Positions 10,320-19,967 are shown, numbered from the stretch's first letter. The stretch is DNA of 64,000 nucleotides from Prorocentrum cordatum (GCA_963575745.1 CAUYUJ010014629.1:1-64000), one strand, 5' to 3'. A program made the numbers and translations. Notes: generated by a model from the letters alone, not told the origin.

Positions 10320-10497
10320 CGACGATAACCACCACTACCACCACCACCACCACCACTACCACTACCACCACCGCCTCAACCCACCACCACCACTGCCACA
10401 ACCACCACACAACCACCACCACCACCGCCACCACCACCACCACAACCACCACCACCACAACTCACCATCACCACCACCACCACCACCACCACCACAA
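10320..10497. repeat. (ACC)n tract
   Basis: ACC/CAC triplets on + with occasional GCC, immediately left of composite element G copy 2. Confidence 0.95.
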
Positions 10498-11640
10498 AAA
10501 TTAGCCTGGCGAAGGACCCAACCATGTGCAGTTGTGAGTAATGCTCGTGTGAGTACCGTCTTCGGTGGATCTCCCTATGGGGCCACGAACCGTTTGAGGG
10601 GTGTGCCGAAATGGGTGTGGGGGCGGCATGCGAACGTTGCCACTGGGGCCTTCGGTGGAGCTCCTTCTGGGGCCACGAAACATGTGAAGGGTGCACCTAA
10701 GTTGGTGTGGGGGGGAGGCATGCGAACCCTGCCACTGGGGCCTTCGGTGGAGCTCCCTGTAGGGCCACGAAACGTGTGAGGGGTGTGCCGAAATTGGTGT
10801 GGGGGCGGCATGCGAACGCAGCCACTGGGGCCTTCGGTGGAGCTCCCTATGGTGCCACGAAACGTGTGAGGGGTGTGCCGAAATGGGTGTGGGGGCGCAT
10901 GCGAACCCAGTCACTGAGGCCTTCAGTGGAAATCCCCATGGGGCCACGAAACGTGTGAGGGATGTGCCGAAATGGGTGTTGGGGAGGCATACGAACCAGG
11001 CCACTGGGGCCTTCGGTGGAGCTCCTATGGGGCCACGAAACGTGTGAGGGGTGTGCCGAAATGGGTGGTAGGGAGGCATGCGGACCCTGCCACTGGGGCC
11101 TTCGGTGGAGCTCCCTATGGGGCCACGAAACGTGTGAGGGGTGTGCCGAAATGGGTGGTGGGGAGGCATGCGGACCCTGCCACTGGGGCCTTCGGTGGAG
11201 CTCCCTATGGGGCCACGAAACGTGTGAGGGGTGTGCCGAAATGGGTGGTGGGGAGGCATGCGGACCCTGCCACTGGGGCCTTCGGTGGAGCTCCCTATGG
11301 GGCCACGAACCGTTTGAGGGGTGTGCCGAAATGGGTGTGGGGGCGGCATGCGAACGTTGCCACTGGGGCCTTCGGTGGAGCTCCTTATGGGGCCACGAAG
11401 CGTGTGAGGGGTGCACCGAAGTTGGTGTGGGGGCGGCATGCGAACCCTGCCACTGGGGCCTTCGGTGGAGCTCCTAATGGGGCCACGAAGCGTGTGAGGG
11501 GTGTGCCGAGATGGGTGGTGAGGAGGCATGATGATGATGATGATGGGAGGAGGGAGGGGGGGGGGAGGAGGAGGAGGTGAGGAACGCGGGGCGCCGTCTC
11601 TTCAAAACGAGGACCCAGCACCACAGGATGGTTGGGAAAA
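10498..11640 (+). mobile_element. Composite repeat element G, copy 2
   Basis: Left flank AAATTAGCCTGGCGAAGGAC and right flank GTCTCTTCAAAACGAGGACC ending ATGGTTGGG match copy 1 at 8,056. This copy carries about 11 satellite units instead of 3.3, and a short ATG repeat plus GGA tract instead of GGA plus GGAA. It is bracketed by ACC-type triplet tracts on both sides. Confidence 0.65.
10560..11520 (+). repeat. 90 bp satellite array, about 11 units
   Basis: Units of 89-92 bp, start to start, carry TTCGGTGGAGCTCCCTATGG then GGGCCACGAAACGTGTGAGG then GTGTGCCGAAATGGGTG. The run from about 11,040 to 11,290 holds three nearly identical units, suggesting recent homogenisation. Because 90 is divisible by 3, frames stay open for hundreds of codons; they are not evidence of a gene. 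Confidence 0.95.
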
Positions 11641-12082
11641 AAAACACCACCACCACCACCACAATCTACCACGCCACCACCACCACCGCCACAACCACCA
11701 CAACTACCAGCAGCACGACCCGCCACCACCACCACGAACCACCACACCACCACCACCACCGCCACCACCACCACCAGCACCACCTCCACAAACCACCGCC
11801 ACCACCACAACCCACAACCACCACCACAAACCACCACCACACCACCGAACCACCACCACCACCACCACCACAACCCACCACCTCCACCACCACAAGCCAC
11901 CACCACACTACCACCACACCACCACCACAACCACCACCACCACCACCACCCACCACCACAACCACCACCGCCACCACCACAACAAACCACCACACCACCA
12001 CCACCACCACCACAACCACCACCACCACCACCACCACCGCCACCACCACCACAACCCACAACCACCACCACCACCGTCGTCC
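11641..12082. repeat. (ACC)/(CAC)n tract
   Basis: About 440 bp of ACC-type triplets with CCA/CAA variants. His/Pro/Thr frames are artefacts. Confidence 0.95.
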
Positions 12083-12929
12083 TCGTCGACGCTCCCCGTC
12101 GCCGCCAGCCGCCGCCGCAGGCGCCAGCGCCGGCCCAGAAAAAGGAATCGTCGTCCTTGCCGCCGCCGCCGCCAGCCGAGGAGAGGGAGAGAGGAGAAGT
12201 AGGGGAAGGGGGGGGGGTTCGAACCCCATCCCCTCCATCCAGGGGGGGGGGGTCCCGTTCCAAACCCTCCCCCACTCCAAGCGACCACAGAACGCGCTCT
12301 TGCGGAGCTCTCGGACGCCCTCAGAGGGCACCAGGAAAGCGCGTGGGCCGTCTTGGGAGCGTCTGGGGCTGGCTGAGGCCCCCCATGGCAAATGCGCATG
12401 TTCCCGGACAGGGCGGGCTATCGAGCCCCCTGGCCCAAACACACACGGCAGTACGATCTGAAAGGCGTTGGTGAAAGCTCGCGAAGCAAGCGCACAACGA
12501 CCTCTCGGACAGACCTTCGACTCCAACATTCCGCCACTCCCAGTCCTCCTCCATCCCCTTCAGGGCCTCGCCCGACGACCGTGGCAGCAGCTGCCCTCCC
12601 ACAGGCCGCCCAGGCCCCGTGGGCCAAGGCAGGGAGGTTGACCACCGAGAGAAGGGCGGGCTTCCAGGTGTTGGGGGGGGCTAAAACGAGTGGGTCCAGC
12701 GAGAGTGACCCTGGGCAGGAGTGATCTGTGGTACGCGGCCTGCCGATCGTGGCATGCGATGCGACCAGTGGCGGCCTGCGCGCTTTGGGTTTGGGCCCCT
12801 ATGCCTCCCGAAAGCTGCGCATCAAAGGTCACTCTGGCGAAGGGCCGCTCTCTTGTAGCCGACATTCCCCCATCGCCATCTCGCCGTCACCCCTCCACCC
12901 CCCCCCCAAGACTGAGGGGGGCCGACAGG
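12083..12929. other. GC-rich segment, no gene assigned
   Basis: Contains G- and C-runs near 12,207-12,255 and 12,898-12,950. Frames of 90-280 codons exist on both strands over the same bases, and I could not choose between them. The motif GGGTTCGAACCCC at about 12,217 is not a tRNA T-arm (see rejected list). Confidence 0.45.
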
Positions 12930-12939
12930 GCGGGACCAG

Positions 12940-13010
12940 CTCAGGGGGGGAAACTTCGACCTGGAATCGGCGATAAATCGCCGATGTATCGGCGATTGGC
13001 ACCTACCCCT
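12940..13010. repeat. ATCGGCGAT palindromic repeat, locus 1
   Basis: ACCTGGAATCGGCGATAAAT and TCGCCGATGTATCGGCGAT: alternating ATCGGCGAT and its complement. A related block occurs at 17,975-18,025 in the same flanking context (GACCTGGAA) and an expanded form at 63,222-63,350. Confidence 0.65.
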
Positions 13011-13229
13011 TATACGCGGGGCATCACAATACGCGGGACACCCTTACCGGTGTCAGCGTACCAATGTTGGAAGTATGATCCCAAGGACGACAGAACCATA
13101 AAAGAACGCTGCAATGCTGCGCATGAAGGAATACCCGACGCAGCAAAAGCAAAGGTTTTGAGGTCAATACAACATCACAAAAACATCGTTGCTCCGCATG
13201 TATTCATCTTCCAGCTGTAGCTCTGGGAA
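13011..13229. other. Unassigned segment with a short + open frame
   Basis: A + frame runs to a stop at about 13,220 with balanced residues (for example YQCWKYDPKDDRTIKER near 13,062-13,112), but no start, domain or neighbour supports it. It may be part of the same coding debris as the minus-strand fragment next to it. Confidence 0.3.
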
Positions 13230-13494
13230 TCACTCAAAAGTTGCAAGTGCGACTGTCGGCACGGAGGCCAGAGCACGGTCGCTCGTTTTCCCCTCAGCCA
13301 GAGCCGTGAGCTTGGTACAAGCCGCTGGGGGAATCATTACGTCCTTGTGGTCTTCCCCCAGCAGACATCCGACGGCAAACCCTGCGTGCTGCAAAATGCT
13401 TCACGTACACATTGAAATACAGGACGCCATTCTCCGTACGCCCATGAACGACTTTCAGGTCAACTTTTCGGAATCGTAGCCCCAGAGCGAACCA
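13230..13494 (-). pseudogene. Frame-broken protein-like fragment with GCLLGEDH motif
   Basis: Minus strand. One frame, open from 13,494 (a TAA lies just upstream at 13,495-13,497), reads with natural composition through KVDLKVVHGRTENGVLYFNV and VYVKH. Near 13,390-13,400 the plausible reading moves to a second frame (stop TGA just upstream, 13,401-13,403) and continues through HAGFAVGCLLGEDHKDV to a TGA at 13,230-13,232. The parts join only with a frameshift, so this is a broken gene piece or an exon pair with an error. From memory, a GLLGxDxH motif followed by a spaced Cys occurs in some extracellular beta-type domains of protists; this is unverified and no family is claimed. Confidence 0.4.
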
Positions 13495-13499
13495 TTATG

Positions 13500-14258
13500 T
13501 AGCCTTGATATCAGGTTGCGACGCGCTGTAATGGTAGCCAGCTGGAGGATTGCAGCCAGCCAAGTGCGCTTACGGCAACGGGTGGATATTCCCAAAATCA
13601 TCAGATCCTGATGCCTTCGACACCATGCGCTCTTCCCCGCCATGTATTCAACGAGGTATCATGATTTTCCTCCGCCCGCTCCTCGTCCTTATCCTTGCTC
13701 CTGCGTTTCCTAGCCCTCCTCTGCCTTCTCCTCAGCCCTTCGTCCTCACATCGGGTGCGAGATCGCAGAAGCAACCTTCGCGCGCGGAAGGAGAACACGT
13801 TACGTTCGAGCGCACCGATCATCCGACACCCGTCCAAACCACCCTGCCACATCCTCTTCGCTCACCGCCTCGCAATCATGGCGACAAGATGCTCCGACAA
13901 AAAAGTCTGCGGCGGCACCTTGGTGACAGTCCACTCGACGAGGTCGTAGCACATCTCACCCCTCTTCGCAGTCGAGCACTTGAAGCTCGCGTTAGCTAGC
14001 TCCTCGAGGCGGAGTAGAGAGATAGCCGCATTTGCCCAAAAAGGCGGGGGCAACTTCGAAACGTCTGCAACACATGAGCGGCATTGCACAATTACTGCAA
14101 CAACAATATCGCAACAACTATTAGGCAAGGGACGGCAACTACTATACCACTACCAAAGCCGTACCCTCTACGACAAGAGCCAGACCACACTGACGAAGAC
14201 GCCCGAGAGAAAACGCCGCACCCCATCCTCGCTTGTGCCTTGGCGCGAACGGGAACGG
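13500..14258. other. Unassigned segment
   Basis: Mixed composition without clear repeats. A + frame at 13,550-13,999 and a minus frame at 13,862-14,128 overlap others and show no domain I recognise. Confidence 0.35.
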
Positions 14259-14259
14259 G

Positions 14260-14450
14260 GCATCGAAGAGCAGTGCGAGCGCGTGCGCCACCAAGAGATA
14301 CCGAGAAAGGGAGAGTCGGCGGTAGACAAACCTCCCTTTGGTAAACCTCCCCTTAGTGATCGAAGAGCAGTGCGAGCGCGTGCGCCGCCAAGAGATACCG
14401 AGAAAGGGAGAGTCGGCGGTGGACAAACCTCCCTTTATGAAAGCTCCCCT
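14260..14450. repeat. 97 bp tandem duplication
   Basis: ATCGAAGAGCAGTGCGAGCG begins at 14,262 and again at 14,359, each followed by CCAAGAGATACCGAGAAAGG and the motif CGGCGGT(A/G)GACAAACCTCCC. Two nearly identical units. Confidence 0.9.
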
Positions 14451-14590
14451 TAGTGAAAACGGCCTAGGGCCGAAACCGACGGACCTGGACCCGCAAAAAT
14501 GACAGCCGCGACGCCCTCTCGCGAACCGAAAACGACCAATTCCTCAATCGACGTGGCAAGGCAGGAGGCCTATCAACCTCCGAGAGAGAG
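14310..14590 (+). repeat. Dispersed duplication H, copy 1
   Basis: GGCGGTGGACAAACCTCCC, GTGAAAACGGCC, GACCGA.ACCGACGGACCTGGACC and ATCGACGTG recur in order at 60,505-60,680. Both end with CAACCTCCGAG-like sequence. Confidence 0.8.
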
Positions 14591-14856
14591 AGGCCACAAC
14601 GGCCGGCTCACAATCTGTCATGTGCGGCGGTGTAGGCACCGATGCGGGCGGAGGGGGGAGGCTTGAGGGATGAAAAAACGACCCTACCCTGGGTTACAAG
14701 TGCGTGGTCTGTAAACCTCCTGGGAGCCCCCAAAGCCTAGAGCCGCCAGGACGCGGCACATCACGCAGGGTCTACCTGTCAGAGCACAGGAGTTTCAGCG
14801 CACAGCGCCTCGTAAACCAGGGTGGGGGCGCTTTTTCTGCCCTTGATACACAGGAG

Positions 14857-15007
14857 GCATCTGTACACCACCACCACCGTGCCAGGCCAGGGCCATTCTG
14901 GCCCTGGCACGGTGTATACGCCCTCCTGGCCGAGGCCAGGAGGGCGTATACACCACCCTAGGGCCCAAAATGGCTCTGGCCTGGCACGGTGGTGGTGTAT
15001 AGACGCC
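14857..15007. mobile_element. Nested foldback (hairpin) element
   Basis: The inner hairpin has two perfect 21 bp arms, 14,911-14,931 and 14,934-14,954 (starting GGTGTATACGCCC), separated by 2 bp. Outer arms of roughly 45 bp, 14,857-14,903 and 14,961-15,007, pair with few mismatches (TACACCACCACC..GTGCCAGGCCAG). The unit has the form of a foldback transposon or a large cruciform. No target duplication could be fixed. Confidence 0.8.
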
Positions 15008-15224
15008 TTCGTCGGACTTGAGCGGCGGCAGCACGCCCGAGCGGGCCGGCGCAGAGAGACCGGGCGCCCCGCTGCGCCTCCAGGTAGGCCTCGGTGGCCC
15101 GCTCCGGGGACTCCTCGGGGCTGCGCGCGCAGGCAAACAGACGGGCGGAGCCCCGGCTGCAGGGACGGCCACGGGGTGCACCCCCGCCTCTGGCCGACGG
15201 ATTGCACTTCGGAGTCCCGGAACG

Positions 15225-15361
15225 GCCTCCTCCTCCTCTCCTCCTCCTCCTCCTTCTCCTCCTCCTCCTCCTCCTCCTCCCTCCTCCCTCCTCCCTCCTC
15301 CCTCCTCCTCCTCCTCCTCCTCCTCCTCCTCCTCCTCCTCCTCCTCCTCCTCCTCCTCCTG
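15225..15361. repeat. (CCT)n tract
   Basis: CCT triplets with CCCT variants. Confidence 0.95.
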
Positions 15362-15365
15362 GTGA

Positions 15366-15552
15366 CAGGCTCGTGCGGGGACCCCGAGATCCCCCAGGGC
15401 CTCGCCGCGCGGTCCGTCGGCGCACGGCTCTGGGCCCTCGGCGGCCCCCCGCCGCCCGGGACGCCCTCGTCGGAGCACGGCCCGAGGCCTAGAACCGCGC
15501 GGCGACCCCGAGTCCCCACCGGCTCACCGCACGGTGTGGTCATCACCCCCCG
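15366..15552 (+). repeat. Dispersed duplication J, copy 1
   Basis: GTGCGGGGACCCCGA, CGCGGTCCGTCG.CGCAC, GTC.TCGGAGCACG.CCCGAG and ACCGCGCGG.GACCCCGA match 20,486-20,662 in order. The frames differ, so this is not evidence of coding. Confidence 0.7.
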
Positions 15553-15572
15553 CGCCTCGCGCGCCCCCGCGC

Positions 15573-15698
15573 CACCGCTCGGACGGCCCTTCCCCTGTGC
15601 TTTCTTCTCGGTCTCGCGCGTGACTCTTTCGCCAGATGATCAAGGCTGCTCCCCGATTGTCCTCGCCGAAGGAAAAAAATGCACGCGCCCGAGCGATG
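15573..15698. mobile_element. 121 bp TIR element, family A copy 2
   Basis: CACCGCTCGGACG at the left and GCGCCCGAGCGATG at the right, with TTTCGCCAGATGATC and CTCGCCGAAGGAAAAAAATG inside. GCC lies on both outer sides if the ends are taken as ACCGC...GCGAT. Confidence 0.8.
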
Positions 15699-15830
15699 CC
15701 AAGCCCCCCCGGGCCGCCCCGCCGTGGCGAGAAAGGCGGCCGCCCTGGCCAGGGCCGCGGCGCGCGAGGCGCGATCCTCGTCGCGCCCCCGAGGGCGGCA
15801 GCGGTTGCACATCCTCGCACTGACGACCTA

Positions 15831-15893
15831 CCAGGCCACCGCAAGCCAACTCGAAGACCCCAGGTCCGGGCTGGGGGGGGGGTACGGGCTTCA

Positions 15894-15954
<61 letters not shown>

Positions 15955-16038
15955 CCCCATATTCTCCCCCCACACACACTCCACTCCCACTGGAAACGGA
16001 GGGTAAACTGGGGCCTTCGGGTTGGGTTGGGGTGGTTT
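15831..16038. mobile_element. TIR element, family B copy 1, with (GT)n core
   Basis: The right end CTTCGGGTTGGGTTGGGGTGG is intact; the left end is diverged (CCAGGCCACC..CCAACTCGAAGACC). The core holds about 27 GT repeats (15,897-15,951). It is bracketed by near-identical 23 bp direct repeats CACATCCTC(G/T)CACTGACGAC at 15,808-15,830 and 16,039-16,061. Confidence 0.75.
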
Positions 16039-16067
16039 CACATCCTCTCACTGACGACCCACAGTAG

Positions 16068-16222
16068 GGGCCCGACCACACGAAACCTTCCACGAGAAAC
16101 CCAACCCTGAGACCCCAGGGCATCCATCCTTTTTGACGTGGGAACGTCACGCGTTCCACGGCAAAAACATCGAAACACAAGAAACCCAGGGCACCCTGGA
16201 GGCAACTAGGGTGTTTCTTGGC
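16068..16222. repeat. About 155 bp dispersed repeat D, copy 2
   Basis: Second copy of the repeat at 2,326-2,477. Ends CACCCTGGAGGCAACTAGGG then TGTTTCTTGGCA, directly left of a family B element. Confidence 0.65.
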
Positions 16223-16242
16223 ATGGGCCCCCACTGTACCAG

Positions 16243-16403
16243 ACCACCCCAACCCAACCCGAAGACCTCAAGTTCGGATTGGGGGAGGTACGGGCTTCAG
16301 ATGCATGTTTTTCTGAAATGTTTCCCCCCCTCCCCCCGCACCCTCCCGCTCCCCCACTGGAAATGGAGGGTACATCCGGGCCTCCGGGTTGGGTTGAGGT
16401 GGT
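16243..16403. mobile_element. 161 bp TIR element, family B copy 2
   Basis: ACCACCCCAACCCAACCCGA at the left and CGGGTTGGGTTGAGGTGGT at the right are inverted copies over about 20 bp. The interior matches copy 1 except for the GT core (shared TACGGGCTTCA and CACTGGAAA.GGAGGGTA). Confidence 0.85.
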
Positions 16404-16660
16404 TTGGTGGGCGGTGACTCACGTGCACTCCTCCGCCACATGCTGCACGTGCTCCGCAATTGCGTCAAGCGAGCTGCGCTGCCATGCTGCCAACAACCTG
16501 CCGCACGATCACGAGAAGCCGCACCTTTGTCCGCAGTCCGCGCCCGCTCGGCGGCGGGGAGCCGAGGAGGGCCAGAAGAGCCCACGGCGGAGAGGCGCCG
16601 AGAGCGGCGCCAATCTGGGGAGAGCGCTCGCCACCAATCACCATGCGTAGCATGATCATC
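16404..16660. other. Unassigned GC-rich segment
   Basis: No domain, RNA or repeat recognised. Frames on both strands overlap with arginine-rich products typical of GC-rich noncoding DNA. Confidence 0.35.
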
Positions 16661-16891
16661 ACTATCCTCCTACCGCCACTGTCACCATCACCATCGTCTT
16701 CACCACCATCACCATGACCACCACCACCATCATGGGCATGATAATGGGCATGTTCCTGGCCATCTTCGCCTCCTGGCCATCACCATCACCATCACCATCA
16801 TCACCATCACCATCACCGTCATCATCACCATCACCATCACCATCACCATCACCATCACCATCACCATCACCATCACCATCACCATCATCAC

Positions 16892-16953
<62 letters not shown>

Positions 16954-17232
16954 GCATCAGCATCATCATCACCACCTCCAGCAACATCACCACCACCATC
17001 ACCATCACCTTCACCATCACCGTCACCATCACCACCACCGTCACCATCACCATCACCATCACCATCACCATCACCATCACCATCATCATCATCAACATCA
17101 TCATCATCATCATCATCTTCAGCATCAGCATCAGCATCATCATCACCACCTCCAGCAACATCACCACCACCATCACCATCACCTTCACCATCACCATCAC
17201 CATCACCATCACCATCACCATCACCATCACCG

Positions 17233-17288
<56 letters not shown>

Positions 17289-17299
17289 GTCACCATCAC

Positions 17300-17331
<32 letters not shown>

Positions 17332-17695
17332 GCAGCATCAGCATCAGCATCAGCGTCATCATCATCACTATCACCATCTATCATCATCATCAGCAGCAGC
17401 ATCAGCATCAGCATCATCATCATCATCACCACCTCCAGCAACATCACCACCACCATCACCATCACCTTCACCATCACCATCACCATCACCATCACCATCA
17501 CCGTCATCATCATCATCATCATCACCATCACCATCACCATCATCATCATCATCATCATCATCATCAGCATCAGCATCAGCGTCATCATCATCACCACCTT
17601 CAGCAGCATCACCACCACCACCGTCACCATCACCATCACCATCACCATCACCATCACCATCACCATCATCATCATCATCATCATCATCGTCATCG

Positions 17696-17737
<42 letters not shown>

Positions 17738-17738
17738 G

Positions 17739-17794
<56 letters not shown>

Positions 17795-17870
17795 CCATCA
17801 CCATCATCATCATCACCATCACCATCATCATCACCACCTCCAGCAGCATCACCACCACCGTCAGCAGCAC
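16661..17870. repeat. (CAT)/(CAC) tract with higher-order structure
   Basis: About 1.2 kb of ATC and CAC triplets. A more complex block, CACCACCTCCAGCAACATCA then CCACCACCATCACC, recurs near 16,972, 17,147 and 17,427, and in altered form near 17,595 and 17,834. The tract therefore evolved by duplication of segments, not only by triplet slippage. Frames encode Ser/Pro, Met/Val or Asp/Gly runs and are not genes. Confidence 0.95.
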
Positions 17871-17959
17871 CAGCAACGCCCACCGCCTACCTCCTGCGAC
17901 CCACTCGCCCTCTCCCTCCAGATCCCTCCCGAGGGGCACACTGAGCGGGCAGCGGCTCA

Positions 17960-18080
17960 GGGCGCGGAGGGGACCTCGGACCTGGAAGCGGCGATGCCTC
18001 GCCGATGGATCGGCGATGGGCCTCCGATAGGGAACCCGCACGTTCCTGGGCGGGGCGGGGGCTGTCGGCCCCCTATCGGC
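17960..18080. repeat. ATCGGCGAT palindromic repeat, locus 2
   Basis: GACCTGGAAGCGGCGATGCC and TCGCCGATGGATCGGCGATG share context and motif with 12,940-13,010. A further complement CTATCGGCGACC lies at about 18,071. Confidence 0.6.
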
Positions 18081-18127
18081 GACCAGTGGTGTGGGACGAT
18101 TCGGGGTCGATGCAACCCCCCCCTGGC

Positions 18128-18248
18128 CATCGCTCGGACGTCCATTCCCTGTGTTGTTTTCGGTTTCGTGGGTGGTTTTTTCGCCAAATGATCCAGGATG
18201 CTCCTCGATGGTCCTCGCCGAAGGAAAAATGCGCACGTCCGAGCGATG
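18128..18248. mobile_element. 121 bp TIR element, family A copy 3
   Basis: Left CATCGCTCGGACGT and right ACGTCCGAGCGATG are perfect 14 bp inverted repeats. The interior has TTTCGTGGGTGG, TTCGCCAAATGATCCAGGAT and CCGAAGGAAAAATGCGC. GCC lies on both outer sides. Confidence 0.9.
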
Positions 18249-18498
18249 CCGAGCCCCAGAGCCCGTCTCCCCCAATCGCTGCCCCTTGCTTTGCGGGTCA
18301 TGCCTCGGTTCTCGGGCGCGCCCCCAGGACGCTCTCGGCGAGAAGCTGCTGCTGCCAGGCATCCCGCGGCTGGAAGGCCGCCGCGAGCCGACGGAAACGC
18401 CCGACGGCCTCTTGACCGAAAAACCTCTACGCAATCACGGACCCGAACACCTCCTCCTCCTCCTCCTCCTCCTCCTCCTCCTCCTCCCCTGTGCAGCG
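18249..18498. other. Unassigned segment ending in a short CTC tract
   Basis: No gene seen. (CTC)n occupies about 18,450-18,486. Confidence 0.4.
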
Positions 18499-18887
18499 GG
18501 CCCGTATCACAAGGATGCACGATGAGGATGCAAGGGCCTTGGAGGGCCCTCTCGAAGCCTCACGAGCAGGGCGCGGCCGACGACAGTGGCCAAAGATGGG
18601 CCGACACCGACCTTGCAGACATGCTGCAGCGGATGCTTGCGTGGATACCTGCCGGTGCAATCCCCGCAACGGCGAGTGAAAAACGAAGTCAATGTCGCGT
18701 GGGTGTTTATCCGTCCTCATTCCTGGCCAAAAAAAACGCACGAAATTCACCTCGAAATCCTGAACGAAATTATCCAGGACACATCCTATCGTTTTCCGAA
18801 CGAGATCCGCTCTGCGGTGTTGGCGCCATGAACGGATGCAAGGATACCCTTGGGAAAATTCCTCATCCTTACCATGCGGGTTGACTG
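18499..18887 (+). mobile_element. TA-type MITE interrupted by about 230 bp
   Basis: 5' part: GGGCCCGTATCACAAGGATG then GATGCAAGGGCC and GGGCGCGGCC. 3' part from about 18,830: ATGCAAGGATACCCTTGGGA to ATGCGGGTTGACTG. A 16 bp tail CATCTACGGGTTGACTG repeats the terminus once more. The intervening piece (about 18,596-18,829) is less GC-rich and has a long minus frame, so it may be an insertion of other sequence. Confidence 0.65.
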
Positions 18888-19095
18888 CATCTACGGGTTG
18901 ACTGCATCTACGTACCCATCGTTCGGAAGAAGTAGGCAGAAGCACGACACAGGAAGGAGTTGGAAGTAGATTGGGTGTCCGCCCGCCCCCCAAGAAGGAC
19001 GGAAACGGTGAGGCCACTCGATCGTTGAAGCAGGAAACCGCTCAAAGTAGATTTGGAATATTTGGGAATCCAAAAGTACCGATTTTCAACAACCA

Positions 19096-19256
19096 ATGGG
19101 TACCTTGATACTTGTGACGCATGGGGGGCATGGTCGACCAGCACTTGATCCCATCATCCTGGAGAGACACAGATGCGATTTGGAACTCGATTGGGACAAG
19201 AGTGTGAAGATGCTGGTAGCGTCAGACTGCCTGGTCTTCAGGCCGACTGGGCAACC
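19096..19256 (+). other. Short protein-like open frame, possible exon piece
   Basis: From an ATG at 19,096 the + frame has natural composition (MGTLILVTHGGHGRPALDP, then a Glu/Asp-rich stretch) and runs straight into the TA-type MITE at 19,259. No domain is recognised, and about 50 codons open by chance is common. Listed because the composition differs from the surrounding repeats. Confidence 0.25.
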
Positions 19257-19258
19257 TA

Positions 19259-19431
19259 CGGTCAACCCGTATAGTGAGGATGCGCGATAAGGATGCAAGG
19301 GCCTTGGAGGCCCATTTCGAAGCTTTTCGAGCGGGGCGCGGCCAATGAAAGTGGCCAAGGCTGGACCGAGGAGGCAAGGATGCAAGGGCACCCTTGGGAA
19401 CGTTGCCCATCCTTACTATGCGGGTTGACTG
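19259..19431 (+). mobile_element. Complete TA-type MITE (reference copy, 173 bp)
   Basis: TA at 19,257-19,258 and 19,432-19,433 flank ends CGGTCAACCCGTATAGTGAG and CTTACTATGCGGGTTGACTG, inverted over about 24 bp. TA target duplications with C(A/G)GT-type termini fit non-autonomous Tc1/mariner elements. The body holds TTTCGAAGCTTTTCGAGCGG and GGACCGAGGAGGCAAGGATG. It encodes nothing; a transposase source is not in this window. Confidence 0.85.
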
Positions 19432-19433
19432 TA

Positions 19434-19967
19434 CCTCTGCCTTGAAGGTCGCTGGGGGGGCAGCGTTGTTTCCAGGGCCCGATCCCCGTACGCTCGGCGG
19501 GCGCGCTTGATCGGTTAACAGCAGTCCTTGCCGCCGCCCTTCGCGACAGGCTCTGATTTCAGGTTTGCTCTTGCCCACGATTGGGCTGCTCATGCTTGCT
19601 CTTGCCCCACACAAGCATTGCCCTCTCCCCCGTCGCCCCAGAAACACAGATCGCGTTCGCTGCCCCTCAGCGAGCTTCAACCTCTGCCTCCTCGCCCGCC
19701 CCTCCCTCGCGCCGCGCTGCTGGCCCGCCGCTCGCCTCGGCTCGCCGGTGCCTCCTGTGCGGGGGCGGGGCGAGGCGGAGGGGGCGCCGGGAACGGGCGG
19801 GAGAAGGAGGGGGAGGAGCGCCAGGAAGGGGCGCCAGGAACGGACGGGAGGAGGGGGAACGTCATGAGGGCGCTTCGAAGCTTGAGGTTTTGTCAGACGT
19901 TTCCGTGCATTCCTGGCGGTTTTCCAGCCTTAGAGGAGCAAGAAGCCCCATGAACATAAACTTTCGG
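19434..19967. other. GC-rich segment, no gene assigned
   Basis: Overlapping frames on both strands, Arg/Ala/Gly-rich from about 19,700. No domain or RNA recognised. Confidence 0.4.

Noticed and set aside
10320-12082. Poly-His or poly-Thr proteins over the ACC tracts
   Set aside because: Simple ACC/CAC triplets open in three frames, with no flanking coding sequence.
12205-12235. GTTCGAAC flanked by G- and C-runs as a tRNA T-arm
   Set aside because: No A box, D-arm or acceptor stem can be fitted upstream or downstream.
16714-18434. 438-codon + and 590-codon minus frames over the CAT/CAC tract
   Set aside because: Triplet repeats keep all registers open; the products are Ser/Pro/Ile or Asp/Gly/Met/Val runs.
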